64,000 bases of DNA from Bacillus sp. ISL-18 (GCF_018613415.1 NZ_JAGGQG010000029.1:1-64000), one strand, 5' to 3'; shown: positions 44,165 to 54,030, counted from the stretch's first letter. Numbers and translations: made by a program. Notes: generated from the letters alone by a model not told the origin.

Positions 44165-45736
44165 ATGACAACAACAATTCAGGTATCACCATTTAAAAAC
44201 GAGCCTTTCACTGATTTTTCAATCGAGGAAAATAAACAATCCATGTATGCAGCTCTTGCAAAAGTTAAAAAGGAGCTTGGCAAAAAGTATCCGATAGTAA
44301 TAGGAAATGAAAAAGTGTTTACCGAAGAGCAAACCGTTTCTATAAATCCTGGGAATTTCGATGAAATTATTGGAACTGTTAGTAAAGGGAATCAGGAGCT
44401 GGCTGAAAAGGCTATGCAGGAAGCTTTGAAAACATTTGAAACGTGGAAAAAAGTTGCCCCTGTCGAACGGGCAGAGTATTTATTCAAAGCAGCTGACTTA
44501 ATGAGACAACGAAAGCATGAGTTTTCCTCCTACTTAGTATATGAATCAGGGAAAAATTGGGCTGAGGCTGATGCGGACACAGCTGAAGCCATTGATTTTA
44601 TGGAGTTTTATGCGAGGGAAATGATTCGCTTGAGTGAAACAAGCATTCATCAACCTCTTACTAAAATTGAAGGAGAAGACAACCAAATATCTTACATCCC
44701 GCTGGGCGTGGGAATTGTCATATCTCCATTTAACTTCCCATTGGCCATCATGGCGGGTACTACCGTAGCCGCGATTGTATCTGGTAATACCGTTATTTTA
44801 AAGCCTGCAGATGCAACTCCTGTGATTGCAGCTAAATTTGTAGAATTAATGGAAGAGGTTGGACTACCTTCAGGTGTACTTAACTTTATGCCTGGGGATG
44901 GAATCGACGTGGGTGAATATTTGGTTGAACATCCAAAAACACGATTCATCTCGTTTACAGGCTCACGTGCTGTAGGTTGCCGTATTTATGAGCGGGCATC
45001 AAAGGTTCAGCCAGGCCAGTTGTGGTTAAAGCGTGTCATCGCCGAGATGGGTGGGAAAGACGGCGTTGTCGTTGATGAAACAGCTGACTTGGATGCAGCC
45101 GCGGCAGCAATCGTGGCTTCAGCTTATGGTTTTCAGGGACAAAAATGCTCGGCTGGATCTAGGGCGATTATCGTAGAATCGGTTTATGACCAAGTGGTAG
45201 AAAAAGTAGTAGAATTGACGAAGAACCTATCCATTGGTTTGCCGGAAGAGAACTGTTCAATTGGTCCAGTAATCGATCAGAAATCGGTCGATAAAATTAT
45301 GGACTATATTGAAATTGGTAAAACGGAAGGCAGACTGCTTACTGGCGGTTCAAGAGCGGAAGGGAACGGATTTTATATTGAACCAACAATTTTTGCTGAT
45401 GTTAATCCAAAAGCCCGTATCATGCAGGAGGAAATCTTTGGACCGGTTCTAGCGATTTCGAAAGCTGCTGATTGGAAGGAAGCCATTGAGATTTATAATG
45501 ATACAGAGTATGGTTTAACAGGTGCCTACCATTCAAAGGATGAGGAAAGAATTAACTTTGCTCTTGAAAATATGCATTGTGGCAACTTGTATATCAATAA
45601 AAAGTGTACGGGTGCATTAGTGGGAGCACACCCGTTTGGCGGTTTTAATATGTCAGGAACGGATTCAAAAGCAGGCGGATACGATTACTTACTGTTATTT
45701 ACTCAAGCTAAGTTAAAATCTAAAAAACTATCATAA
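44165..45736 (+). CDS. putC: 1-Pyrroline-5-carboxylate dehydrogenase
   Basis: An NAD+-dependent aldehyde dehydrogenase, 523 residues, that turns the proline dehydrogenase product into glutamate. The catalytic cysteine lies in FQGQKCSAGSRA, the general base Glu in IAEMGGKDGV, and the cofactor motif FTGSRAVG is present. The 30-base gap from putB and shared ribosome-site spacing indicate one operon. The C-terminus matches the P5C dehydrogenase subgroup rather than general aldehyde dehydrogenases. Confidence 0.94.
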   Translation: MTTTIQVSPFKNEPFTDFSIEENKQSMYAALAKVKKELGKKYPIVIGNEKVFTEEQTVSINPGNFDEIIGTVSKGNQELAEKAMQEALKTFETWKKVAPVERAEYLFKAADLMRQRKHEFSSYLVYESGKNWAEADADTAEAIDFMEFYAREMIRLSETSIHQPLTKIEGEDNQISYIPLGVGIVISPFNFPLAIMAGTTVAAIVSGNTVILKPADATPVIAAKFVELMEEVGLPSGVLNFMPGDGIDVGEYLVEHPKTRFISFTGSRAVGCRIYERASKVQPGQLWLKRVIAEMGGKDGVVVDETADLDAAAAAIVASAYGFQGQKCSAGSRAIIVESVYDQVVEKVVELTKNLSIGLPEENCSIGPVIDQKSVDKIMDYIEIGKTEGRLLTGGSRAEGNGFYIEPTIFADVNPKARIMQEEIFGPVLAISKAADWKEAIEIYNDTEYGLTGAYHSKDEERINFALENMHCGNLYINKKCTGALVGAHPFGGFNMSGTDSKAGGYDYLLLFTQAKLKSKKLS

Positions 45737-45747
45737 CCAAAAGGATC

Positions 45748-45775
45748 GGAGAGCCCCCTCTTGAGGGGGCTCTCC
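45748..45775. other. GC-rich hairpin between putC and putP
   Basis: GGAGAGCCCCCTC and GAGGGGGCTCTCC pair perfectly with a TT turn, but no U-run follows. It may stabilise the putBC message or cause partial stop before putP. Confidence 0.55.
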
Positions 45776-45853
45776 CGGGAAATTGAACCAAGTGTATCTT
45801 CTATGGATGTAATCGTGTTATTATGGGGTAATACGGAAAATGGGGGATGAAGA

Positions 45854-47317
45854 TTGAATACTCAGATACTTATTTCAATTGGTATTTATATGGTGGGAAT
45901 GCTGTTAATTGGTTATTTCGCCTACAAACGAACTTCTAATCTATCAGATTATATGATTGGTGGAAGAGGCCTGGGAGCGGCAGTTACGGCATTAAGTGCC
46001 GGTGCATCTGATATGAGCGGATGGCTGCTAATGGGATTGCCTGGTGCGATGTTTACCCAAGGTTTGAGTGCATCCTGGATTGCCATCGGTCTGACAATAG
46101 GCGCATATTTAAACTGGCTGTACGTGGCTCCAAGACTGCGAATTTATACGGAAACCGCTAATAATTCAATGACGATACCAGCCTATTTGGAAAATCGTTT
46201 TGGGGATAACTCGTCAATACTGCGGTTAACTTCCGGACTTGTTATTATTGTATTCTTTACCTTCTATGTTTCTTCTGGAATGGTATCAGGCGGGGTTCTT
46301 TTTGAGTCAACTTTCAATCTTAACTATCAGGCAGGTCTTTGGATAATAGCTGCTGTTGTCATTGGCTATACTTTATTCGGCGGATTTTTAGCGGTTAGTT
46401 GGACCGACTTTGTCCAAGGAATAATCATGGTGATTGCTCTTATTCTTGTTCCCGCTGTCACTATAATTCAAGTAGGCGGATTTGACTCGGCATTTGGTGA
46501 GATCAAAGGGATCGATCCTAAATTATTTGATATTTTTAAAGGGACTTCATTGCTCGGGATTATTTCTTTAATGGCATGGGGGTTAGGTTACTTTGGACAA
46601 CCTCATATCATTGTTCGTTTTATGGCAATCTCATCCGTAAAAGAGATTAAGAAAGCTCGGAAAATAGGTATGGGATGGATGATTTTCTCTGTCGGTGGCG
46701 CGATGTTTACTGGGTTTATTGGCTTAGCTTATTATTCAAAGCAAGGACTTAATCTATCAGATCCAGAAACAATTTTTATTAAATTAAGCGGTATTCTTTT
46801 CCATCCACTCATTACTGGTTTTTTGTTAGCGGCATTATTAGCTGCCGTCATGAGTACGATTTCTTCGCAACTTTTGGTTACGGCAAGCTCGCTGACAGAA
46901 GATGTCTATAAGACTTTTTTCCGCAGGTCAGCAACAGACAAAGAGCTGTTGCTTGTAAGCAGACTTTCCGTCCTTGTTGTTTCCTTTATAGCTGTATTAC
47001 TGGCCTTTAATAAAAATGGCACTATTCTCTCCCTTGTTGCTTATGCATGGGCAGGCTTTGGAGCAGCTTTTGGGCCTGTTATTCTGTTGAGCCTTTACTG
47101 GAAACGGATGAATCGGTGGGGGGCTCTTGCCGGTATGGTTGCAGGAGCGGTTACTGTAATTGTTTGGGCGAATGTTCCCGTATTGGCAAAAAGTCTTTAT
47201 GAGATTATTCCAGGGTTCATTGTTGGGTTGGCCGCTATCTGGTTAGTCAGTTTAGTTACACCGGAACCGAGTGACCAGTTAAAGAAAGAATTTGATCAAT
47301 ACAAACAATCAGCATAA
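45854..47317 (+). CDS. putP: Sodium/proline symporter
   Basis: A 487-residue SSS-family transporter with 13 helices that imports proline with Na+. Signatures: DYMIGGRGLG (loop after helix 1), SAGASDMSGWLLMGLPGA, and the helix 8 region LAAVMSTISSQLLV with the sodium-binding polar residues. TTG 45854 follows GGGGGATG. Lies after putC and before an unusual regulator, and completes a proline uptake and degradation set. Confidence 0.93.
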   Translation: MNTQILISIGIYMVGMLLIGYFAYKRTSNLSDYMIGGRGLGAAVTALSAGASDMSGWLLMGLPGAMFTQGLSASWIAIGLTIGAYLNWLYVAPRLRIYTETANNSMTIPAYLENRFGDNSSILRLTSGLVIIVFFTFYVSSGMVSGGVLFESTFNLNYQAGLWIIAAVVIGYTLFGGFLAVSWTDFVQGIIMVIALILVPAVTIIQVGGFDSAFGEIKGIDPKLFDIFKGTSLLGIISLMAWGLGYFGQPHIIVRFMAISSVKEIKKARKIGMGWMIFSVGGAMFTGFIGLAYYSKQGLNLSDPETIFIKLSGILFHPLITGFLLAALLAAVMSTISSQLLVTASSLTEDVYKTFFRRSATDKELLLVSRLSVLVVSFIAVLLAFNKNGTILSLVAYAWAGFGAAFGPVILLSLYWKRMNRWGALAGMVAGAVTVIVWANVPVLAKSLYEIIPGFIVGLAAIWLVSLVTPEPSDQLKKEFDQYKQSA

Positions 47318-47650
47318 TTGTTAAGTTGCAAGAGATATTTCTGATTTTGATTGTTTAGTCAAAATTCTTGATTAAGTTGGCGGGGAAGTATTCAGTAATT
47401 CCATTTAAAAAAGCTGAAGCCCGTACCATACGGGTTCAGCTTTTTTGTACTTAATCTAAGCTTTGGTGATTGATAATCAGGCGCCTTATTATATCTAACA
47501 AAGATAAACTCGTTGTTAAAAATTCAGATAAAATCAGTTATTATAATAATGTTTTTGCTTTATAGGTGTTGAAGCATTCTTGATGCGATTAAGTGGATAA
47601 AGCGTTTTATTTTGTGTTAAAGTGAAAGAAAAGCGAGAAAGGATTATAGT
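47318..47650. other. Gap between putP and the PAS/AAA+ regulator
   Basis: Besides the terminator at 47407 it contains AT-rich sequence with likely promoter elements for the regulator gene (TTATTATAATAATG near 47540), but I could not assign a -35. No minus-24/minus-12 type element was seen. Confidence 0.4.
47407..47446. terminator. Terminator of putP
   Basis: AAAAAGCTGAA..CCCGT and ACGGG..TTCAGCTTTTT pair around ACCAT, with a T-run. Confidence 0.85.
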
Positions 47651-49345
47651 ATGTTCAAAAGTGCACAATATCAATTAGATTACTCCTTTACAATTGTAAA
47701 TGATCGTACACCGTTAACTGAAATTAAAAAGAAACTGAACGAGTATAATTTTGTCGTTGTTGCAGATGGAGCATACTTTATCATTAATAACTATGAATAT
47801 AACCTGATGGCTTTAGGGAACGATTCTAAGCCTATTATTGACTGGCTTCGGCATCTCAAATGGCTGCCTTCAACAGTAGTTTTAGCTGATAAAGGTCTCC
47901 CGTCGGAAGTGGACTGGAGAAGGCCAGTCCTTTTTAAAAATGAAGGGGGATACATTGGAATCCTAACATCAGGAAAGGAAATTAAAAAACTTAATGAAGA
48001 GAATAACAAGATTGCAGCTTATTTTGAAACCTTGGCTGAGACTATAAGTGATTCTGTTACGGCAGTGGATGAATCAGGAAATGTTGTTTACTGGAATACA
48101 ACAGCAGAAGAGACATACAAGATTAAAAAGGAATTTATCCTGGGTAAGAAAATTGGTGAGCACTTTAATGATGACTCGGTTATTCTTCATCGAATTCTGA
48201 ATGAAGGGCGGTTTGTAAGGGGAGAGTACCATCGTCCAAATAAAGATACGCATGTTCTAATAAATGCCTTACCGATTATAATTGAAAATAAAATTATCGG
48301 CGGTGTCGCTACAGAACATAATATTACCAATATTATTCGGCTTAATGAAGAGTTGGACTCAAACTCATCTTTACTCGTCCCTAAAACAAATCCGTTTTCC
48401 ACAATGGTAACGGGAAGTGCGAGATTTCAAGAGTCATTGAAAATTGCGCAAAAGGTAGCGCATGCCGACATACCGATCCATATAACAGGGGAACCTGGTT
48501 CAGGCAAGGAAATGTTAGCACAAGCGATTCACTATGGTGGAGCAAAAGCAGATGGAGCTTTTATCACTTTAAATTGTGCGGTTATTCCTGCGGCCATATT
48601 AGAAATTGAACTTTTTGGTTTTCAAAAGGTTACCGACACCTCCGAACAGCAAACTTTGCAAATTGGAAGGATTGAACAGGCGTCTAATGGTACGTTATTT
48701 ATTGAAGATGTTGATAAAATGCCGCTATCCATCCAAGGAAAGCTGCTGGAATACCTAGTCGACCATAGTTTCAACAGGGTTGGAGGGGTAAAGAAGATTG
48801 CATCTAGTACCCGGATCATAACGTCCACCTCGGAACCCATTGATTTGCTGCTAAGGGAAGGGAGTTTAAATGAGAAGCTCTACTTCCATCTATCAGTAAT
48901 TACAATCGATATCCCTCCGCTTCGGGCCAGAAAAGAGGATATTGTCACATTGGTTGATAAATTTATCAATGAGTTTAGTGCTAAATATAAAAAAATGGTT
49001 CCAGAGGTTCATCCCGAAACGATGCTCCACATAGTGAACTATGATTGGCCTGGGAATGTGCGTGAAATCAGGAATACCATTGAAAGAATCGTTCTATTGA
49101 ATGACAAGCCAATTATTACAAGTGAACAATTGCCTGAGAACATAAAGAGCAAAATTATAATCAATCATAACGAGGGAAAAGGTGCGGAAAACACCTCTTC
49201 CGAAGTTTCCTCAAAGAATGCGGAAGCGTTGCAAATAGAAGAGGCATTAAGAAAAACATATGGAAATAAGAGCGCCGCGGCTAGTTTACTCGGTATTTCA
49301 CGGGGGACTCTTTATAACAAAATAAAAGAATATGGTTTAAGTTGA
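47651..49345 (+). CDS. PAS-AAA+-Fis regulator lacking the GAFTGA motif (probable proline-gene regulator)
   Basis: A 564-residue protein of the enhancer-binding type: N-terminal unknown domain (1-110), PAS (about 120-235), AAA+ (about 252-480) and a Fis-type HTH (about 527-564, NKSAAASLLGISRGTLYNKI). Walker A GEPGSGKE (280-287) is normal. Where sigma-54 activators have the GAFTGA loop (after ELFG, about 321-334) this one reads KVTDTSEQQT, and the usual Walker B LFLDE is changed to LFIEDVDK. It therefore probably does not open sigma-54 promoters. Position right after putP suggests it regulates put genes in place of PutR (inference). Confidence 0.85.
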   Translation: MFKSAQYQLDYSFTIVNDRTPLTEIKKKLNEYNFVVVADGAYFIINNYEYNLMALGNDSKPIIDWLRHLKWLPSTVVLADKGLPSEVDWRRPVLFKNEGGYIGILTSGKEIKKLNEENNKIAAYFETLAETISDSVTAVDESGNVVYWNTTAEETYKIKKEFILGKKIGEHFNDDSVILHRILNEGRFVRGEYHRPNKDTHVLINALPIIIENKIIGGVATEHNITNIIRLNEELDSNSSLLVPKTNPFSTMVTGSARFQESLKIAQKVAHADIPIHITGEPGSGKEMLAQAIHYGGAKADGAFITLNCAVIPAAILEIELFGFQKVTDTSEQQTLQIGRIEQASNGTLFIEDVDKMPLSIQGKLLEYLVDHSFNRVGGVKKIASSTRIITSTSEPIDLLLREGSLNEKLYFHLSVITIDIPPLRARKEDIVTLVDKFINEFSAKYKKMVPEVHPETMLHIVNYDWPGNVREIRNTIERIVLLNDKPIITSEQLPENIKSKIIINHNEGKGAENTSSEVSSKNAEALQIEEALRKTYGNKSAAASLLGISRGTLYNKIKEYGLS

Positions 49346-49416
49346 GCTATTCTATTAAACACCAACATGTGTGTATTTTTAAACCTCACGCTTTATAAAA
49401 GAGGAGGAAAAAATTC

Positions 49417-50043
49417 ATGGGGCTACCAATAAATTTGATACAGATAAGAGCAGTAGTTTTAGCTGCTGGTGTTTCCTCTAGAATGGGGAAATTTAAGCCT
49501 TTGCTTCCGATTGATGGAAAACCTATGCTTGAGATTGTTTTAACAAAGGTTTTATCGTTTCCATTTCAAGAAGTCATGGCAGTTGTTGGGTATAAAGGAC
49601 AGGAACTAAAAGAAGCTATAAATCTTGAAGATGATCGATTCAATTGGATCACAAATGAACAATTCTTAGAAGGGTTAAGTAGTTCTATAAAAGCAGCAAT
49701 CGGTTTTGGTAATAATGAAACAAGTGGTGTTTTAGTTTTCTTGGGTGACCAGCCCTTTTTAAGGATATCGACAATCGACCAAATTCTCAAAGTTATTATA
49801 GAAAAGGGACTAGCTCAATCCAAATTTATTGTTCAACCAACCTACAATGGAGCACCGGGGCATCCTGTTTTTATTTCTGCCTCAATGATCCCTTATTTAA
49901 AAACAATCACCGGTGACCAGGGGGCGAAACCGATTTTTAAATTTGCTGATCAACATATTTACGTACCGATAGATGATGAATGGACGATTTTGGATGTGGA
50001 TACGAAACATGATTATCAAAAACTAGTTAACCATTCTATATGA
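49417..50043 (+). CDS. MobA/MocA-like nucleotidyltransferase
   Basis: A 208-residue NTP transferase. It shows the glycosyltransferase-A style motif VVLAAGVSSRMGKFKPLLP near residue 14, the FLGDQP metal-binding Asp, and GAPGHPVF. Relatives load CMP or GMP onto molybdopterin, or act as PucB for purine use. No molybdoenzyme genes adjoin, so its partner is elsewhere. Start follows GAGGAGGAAAAAATTC. It is downstream of the regulator gene and may share its transcript. Confidence 0.85.
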   Translation: MGLPINLIQIRAVVLAAGVSSRMGKFKPLLPIDGKPMLEIVLTKVLSFPFQEVMAVVGYKGQELKEAINLEDDRFNWITNEQFLEGLSSSIKAAIGFGNNETSGVLVFLGDQPFLRISTIDQILKVIIEKGLAQSKFIVQPTYNGAPGHPVFISASMIPYLKTITGDQGAKPIFKFADQHIYVPIDDEWTILDVDTKHDYQKLVNHSI

Positions 50044-50072
50044 AGCTGCTCTCTCCAGGGAGCTGCTTTTTT
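50044..50072 (+). terminator. Terminator of the MobA-like gene
   Basis: GCTCTC and GGGAGC (one G-U pair) close around TCCA, followed by TGCTTTTTT. Confidence 0.55.
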
Positions 50073-50128
50073 AATAACTGATCAACGCATACTCCACATT
50101 ACCTAGAAGGAGAAAAGGTATAATAACT

Positions 50129-50185
50129 ATGCGAAGGCAAAAAGTAAAAAGGGATCACCTTTTTACGAAGAATAACAAAAAATGA
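50129..50185 (+). CDS. Possible 18-residue basic peptide before selO
   Basis: ATG 50129 opens an 18-codon frame (MRRQKVKRDHLFTKNNKK), rich in Lys and Arg. Its frame contains a perfect hairpin GTAAAAAGG..CCTTTTTAC (50144-50166), and its stop lies 27 bases before the selO start. It could be a leader peptide or a chance frame over the hairpin. Ribosome-site spacing (AAGGAG at 50107) is poor. Confidence 0.2.
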   Translation: MRRQKVKRDHLFTKNNKK

Positions 50186-50211
50186 TAATTTTATGTAGAA
50201 AAGGAGCTGCC

Positions 50212-51669
50212 ATGACAAAAATAGGATGGAATTTTGATAACAGTTACTCCCGACTTCCTAATTCATTTTTCACCAGTCAGAATCCAAGCCCTGTAAATTC
50301 CCCAAAGCTAGTGGTTCTGAATGAACTATTGGCAGAAGAATTAGGATTGGACGTGTTAGGGCTTCAAAGTGAAGACGGTACAGCGGTGTTTGCAGGCAAC
50401 GAAATCCCTGACGGTGCCGCTCCGCTTGCTCAAGCCTATGCCGGGCACCAATTTGGGCATTTTACCATGCTGGGAGACGGCCGGGCAGTACTGCTTGGGG
50501 AGCAAATTACCCCTAAAGATGAACGGTTCGATATTCAGTTAAAAGGTTCAGGTCGAACACCTTACTCGCGCGGCGGTGATGGCAGAGCAGCACTCGGACC
50601 AATGTTGCGCGAATACATTATCAGCGAAGCCATGCATGCACTTGGAATTCCAACTACCCGCAGCCTAGCAGTAGTTACAACCGGGGAGACAATTATCCGC
50701 GAAACCATGTTACCTGGTGCCGTTCTTACACGAGTGGCTGCCAGCCATATCCGTGTCGGAACATTCCAATATGCAGCAGGAAGAGGAGAAGTGGATGATC
50801 TGCGAGAATTGGCTGACTATACTATAAAGCGCCATTATCCACATATTAAAGATGCTCAGAACAAATATTTATCGCTGCTACAGGAAGTTATTAAACGCCA
50901 GGCTGCTTTGATTGCCAAATGGCAGCTAATAGGTTTTATCCATGGAGTCATGAACACTGATAATATGGCAATAAGTGGTGAAACCATTGATTATGGACCT
51001 TGCGCCTTTATGGATCAATATGATCCGGCCACGGTTTTTAGTTCAATTGACAGAGAAGGGCGGTACGCCTATGCTAATCAGCCGTACATTGGCGGATGGA
51101 ATCTGGCACGATTTGCGGAAACTTTACTGCCGCTTCTCGATAAAAGTCAAGAGCAAGCTCTTCAATTAGCACAGGAGAATATTTCAGGATTTACAAAGTT
51201 GTTTCAAAAAAATTGGCTCACAGGGATGAGAGCGAAACTAGGCATATTTAACGAAGAGGAACAGGATGAATCATTATTTGAAGAACTGCTCAATTTGATG
51301 CATAAGTATAAGGCCGACTATACTAATACATTCCTAGCCTTAACCTTTGATAAATACGAAGAGAACGAGTTATTTGGGTCCGTTGGATTTACAAAATGGA
51401 AGGAGCGGTGGCTGGGTAGACTTGAAAGGCAGGAAGAAACAAAAGAGCAATCCCGCCAGTTAATGAGGAGCAGTAACCCTGCGGTAATCCCTCGAAACCA
51501 TCGGGTAGAGGAAGCGCTTGAAGCGGCAGTAAATTATGAAGATTACGGCGTCATGAACAGGCTCTTAGCTGTGCTCTCAAACCCGTATGCTCATACTGCG
51601 GAACAGGTGGAATATGGTAAACTGCCTGAACCTTCAAAAATTCCTTACCAAACCTTTTGTGGAACCTGA
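50212..51669 (+). CDS. selO: SelO/YdiU protein adenylyltransferase
   Basis: A 485-residue pseudokinase-like enzyme that transfers AMP to Ser, Thr or Tyr of proteins, with a role in redox stress. Signatures are AGHQFGHFTMLGDGRA, the KGSGRTPYSRGGDGRA nucleotide-binding loop, GVMNTDNMAISG and the C-terminal YQTFCGT, in which a cysteine near the end is conserved. ATG 50212 follows AAAGGAGCTGCC; the longer frame to 50182 is not needed. Free-standing. Confidence 0.95.
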   Translation: MTKIGWNFDNSYSRLPNSFFTSQNPSPVNSPKLVVLNELLAEELGLDVLGLQSEDGTAVFAGNEIPDGAAPLAQAYAGHQFGHFTMLGDGRAVLLGEQITPKDERFDIQLKGSGRTPYSRGGDGRAALGPMLREYIISEAMHALGIPTTRSLAVVTTGETIIRETMLPGAVLTRVAASHIRVGTFQYAAGRGEVDDLRELADYTIKRHYPHIKDAQNKYLSLLQEVIKRQAALIAKWQLIGFIHGVMNTDNMAISGETIDYGPCAFMDQYDPATVFSSIDREGRYAYANQPYIGGWNLARFAETLLPLLDKSQEQALQLAQENISGFTKLFQKNWLTGMRAKLGIFNEEEQDESLFEELLNLMHKYKADYTNTFLALTFDKYEENELFGSVGFTKWKERWLGRLERQEETKEQSRQLMRSSNPAVIPRNHRVEEALEAAVNYEDYGVMNRLLAVLSNPYAHTAEQVEYGKLPEPSKIPYQTFCGT

Positions 51670-51864
51670 GATAAGAGTTGCAGGGCTAAGTGACTATTTT
51701 ATTTTGAGAAAATACTGATAACTTATTGCTAAATATGGAAGAATATAATATATTTAGTATGGATATAGAGTCGATGCTCTGTTCTTATGTTATAAACTTG
51801 GCAATTTGTGTAAATAGGGAAATTTATAAAGGTAATGAATTCTAGAAAATGTATGCTAGATTTT

Positions 51865-51914
51865 AAAGCCACAGTAAGAAGTAGGTAATTACCTGCTCTT
51901 ATTGTGGCTTTTTT
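51865..51914 (+). terminator. Long hairpin and U-run before the kinase gene
   Basis: AAAGCCACA..TAAGA and TCTTAT..GTGGCTTT form a long stem with inner AGGTAATTACCT, followed by TTTTTTA. As no gene precedes it for about 200 bases, it ends selO or acts as a leader terminator for the kinase. Confidence 0.65.
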
Positions 51915-51947
51915 ATTTTTTTAAATGATGAAAGGAGGATCTGCCTT

Positions 51948-53078
51948 ATGGTTATGCATGGAACCGATCGAAAAAGTGTTCTGTTAAAAGTGTACCGAGA
52001 TACGAATATGGATAAGGATTTTTCGATCCTGTCAAAAACTCGTGATGCGTTTATACTGATCGATTTGCAAGGAAATATTGAATATGCCAGCCATGCTTGT
52101 GAACCACTACTAGGTTTTTCAAGGGATACTTTGCAACAGAAAAAGTTAAATAAACTGTTTGTAACCGACTTTTTAGATCAAGAGCAAACCTTCTTTAAAG
52201 GCAGAGAACAGGAGAAAATTGATAATTTTGATGCTAAGGTAAACGTAATTGAGGGAAGTACATTAGATGTTAACGTTACCGCGATTCCTATTTTTTTTGA
52301 ACACGAGTTTCTTGGCTCGTATTTAGTTTTAAAGGATATAACGTTCATTAAACAAAATAGGTTATCGTTGGAACGTGAACAAGAGTATCATACCCTAATC
52401 CATCATTTATCCCGCTTATCAGAAAAACAAGCCACTGCCGGACAACTAGCTGCCGGTATTGCCCATGAGATACGCAACCCCATTACAGCCATTAAAGGCT
52501 TTTTACAATTACTAATGGGAGAAAACATTGGTAATAAAATCTACTTCGAAATCATTAATTCAGAGATCGATCGGATTGAAGGCATTCTAAAGGAATTAAT
52601 GGTACTTGCTAAACCATCCAAACAAAAAAATGAAAGAGTAAATCTTCAAGTCTTATTAGATCAAGTTGTTACCTTAATGGCCTCACAGGCCCTCCTTAAT
52701 AATATCCAAATCGACAAACAGTTTGATTTCACTAACATGTGGATCGTCGGTGATCCTAACCAGTTAAAACAGGTTTTAATTAATTATATAAAAAATGCAA
52801 TTGAAGCAATGTCCGATGGAGGAGTCCTGATAATAAATGGAAGTCCCCTTGTAGGCGGGCAGGTCAAAATTAGTATTATCGATCAGGGTCGTGGGATTCC
52901 CCCTAGCATTCTTTCTCAAATTGGCCAGCCTTTTTTTACAACAAAAGAAAACGGAACGGGGCTTGGCATGCTGGTCAGCCGGCAAATTGTAAAAGAACAT
53001 AAAGGGGATCTATGCATTGAGAGTGATTCAAATGGGACCTCTATCCATGTGAAATTACCCTTATCGTCACAAGCATAA
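51948..53078 (+). CDS. PAS-domain histidine kinase, KinA/KinE-like
   Basis: A 376-residue cytosolic sensor kinase: a PAS domain (about 30-140), HisKA with the phosphorylated His in GIAHEIRNPITAIKGFLQLL (about 167-188), then HATPase_c with N-box NYIKNAIEAM, G1 DQGRGIP and G2 GTGLGM. No transmembrane segment and no adjacent response regulator, so it is an orphan kinase. The His-box sequence is close to sporulation kinases that feed Spo0F (inference). The start follows AAGGAGG at good spacing. Confidence 0.88.
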   Translation: MVMHGTDRKSVLLKVYRDTNMDKDFSILSKTRDAFILIDLQGNIEYASHACEPLLGFSRDTLQQKKLNKLFVTDFLDQEQTFFKGREQEKIDNFDAKVNVIEGSTLDVNVTAIPIFFEHEFLGSYLVLKDITFIKQNRLSLEREQEYHTLIHHLSRLSEKQATAGQLAAGIAHEIRNPITAIKGFLQLLMGENIGNKIYFEIINSEIDRIEGILKELMVLAKPSKQKNERVNLQVLLDQVVTLMASQALLNNIQIDKQFDFTNMWIVGDPNQLKQVLINYIKNAIEAMSDGGVLIINGSPLVGGQVKISIIDQGRGIPPSILSQIGQPFFTTKENGTGLGMLVSRQIVKEHKGDLCIESDSNGTSIHVKLPLSSQA

Positions 53079-53261
53079 ACGTTGGGCCTTTTTATTTTTT
53101 TTCTAATGGTGTTGTTATCTTGAAGAATTAATGTTATTATGATATTTGTCTAATGTCTTGCAGTCATTAGTTTTGGTGCCTTATTTTAAGAACATTATAT
53201 ATAATACTTTCTTTGTGATGGTAAATGGTGGAAACTATTTTTATATAGTCGTCTTTTCCGT

Positions 53262-53296
53262 GGCCTAACTTCCTTTTAGTGAAGTTAGGCCTTTTT
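53262..53296 (+). terminator. Terminator-like hairpin before the first DUF2294 gene
   Basis: GGCCTAACTTC and GAAGTTAGGCC pair perfectly around CTTTTAGT, followed by TTTTTA. It lies some 180 bases past the kinase stop and 22 bases before the next start, so it could regulate that gene. Confidence 0.65.
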
Positions 53297-53318
53297 ATAT
53301 TTTATTAGGGGGATTTGA

Positions 53319-54011
53319 ATGGTTGCAACTCAAGAGGATTTGCTTTCTCTAAGCAGTTCATTTAGTAAAATAATAAAGCGGGGATTTGGTAAAGGTCCTG
53401 AAAGCTGTTATACATATTTAAAAGGAAATATATTATACGTTCATATCCGTAATTTTATGATACCAGCAGAAGAAATTTTATCAGAAAAACAAGAATATGA
53501 TTTGGCAACAAAATTCCGTTCATCGGTCATAACCGTTTTGTCAAAAGAAGTAATGCAAGAGGCATCGCAACTTTTAGGGATTTCGTTTGAATCCTTGTAC
53601 CAAGATTGGAACTTTAATAGCAATTCGGGAATTTTACTTTTAGTAAATAATCGCAGTAATCCAGTTGTGAAAATAGATGATCGTCTTGAGAAGAAGCTAT
53701 TTCATCTAATCCGAATGGTGGGCTCACAGCTTCACAAGGTTCCCAGGCAATTAAAGGTAGTGAAGGATACGCAGAATATCTGTGCAATTGAATTAAAAGG
53801 GGTTATGCTGCCGTTAGACCATTTGTTAGCAGAAAATGGCGATTCCGACTTATTATTAACTTATACAAGAGAAATTAAAAAAGGGTATTATCAGCATAAA
53901 CTGCTATTTGAAGACTTATTTAATCGGTCGATTGAGGATTTATTTATGATATGGGATATCCCTGCTAATAAAGGGTTCTTAATCTTTAGTTTCAATAAGA
54001 CCTATACATAA
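53319..54011 (+). CDS. DUF2294/MpsC-family protein, copy 1
   Basis: A 230-residue protein with two DUF2294-like halves (about 1-110 and 120-230). The signature FGKGPESCYTYL near residue 24 and the later FMIPAEEIL fit the family (PF10057), associated with Na+-translocating membrane-potential systems (MpsC) in staphylococci. No membrane helix is visible, so it would be a soluble partner. A paralogue follows 90 bases downstream, each gene behind its own hairpin. Start follows TTAGGGGGATTTGA. Confidence 0.8.
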   Translation: MVATQEDLLSLSSSFSKIIKRGFGKGPESCYTYLKGNILYVHIRNFMIPAEEILSEKQEYDLATKFRSSVITVLSKEVMQEASQLLGISFESLYQDWNFNSNSGILLLVNNRSNPVVKIDDRLEKKLFHLIRMVGSQLHKVPRQLKVVKDTQNICAIELKGVMLPLDHLLAENGDSDLLLTYTREIKKGYYQHKLLFEDLFNRSIEDLFMIWDIPANKGFLIFSFNKTYT

Positions 54012-54030
54012 AATGATCGACTATAAAATT

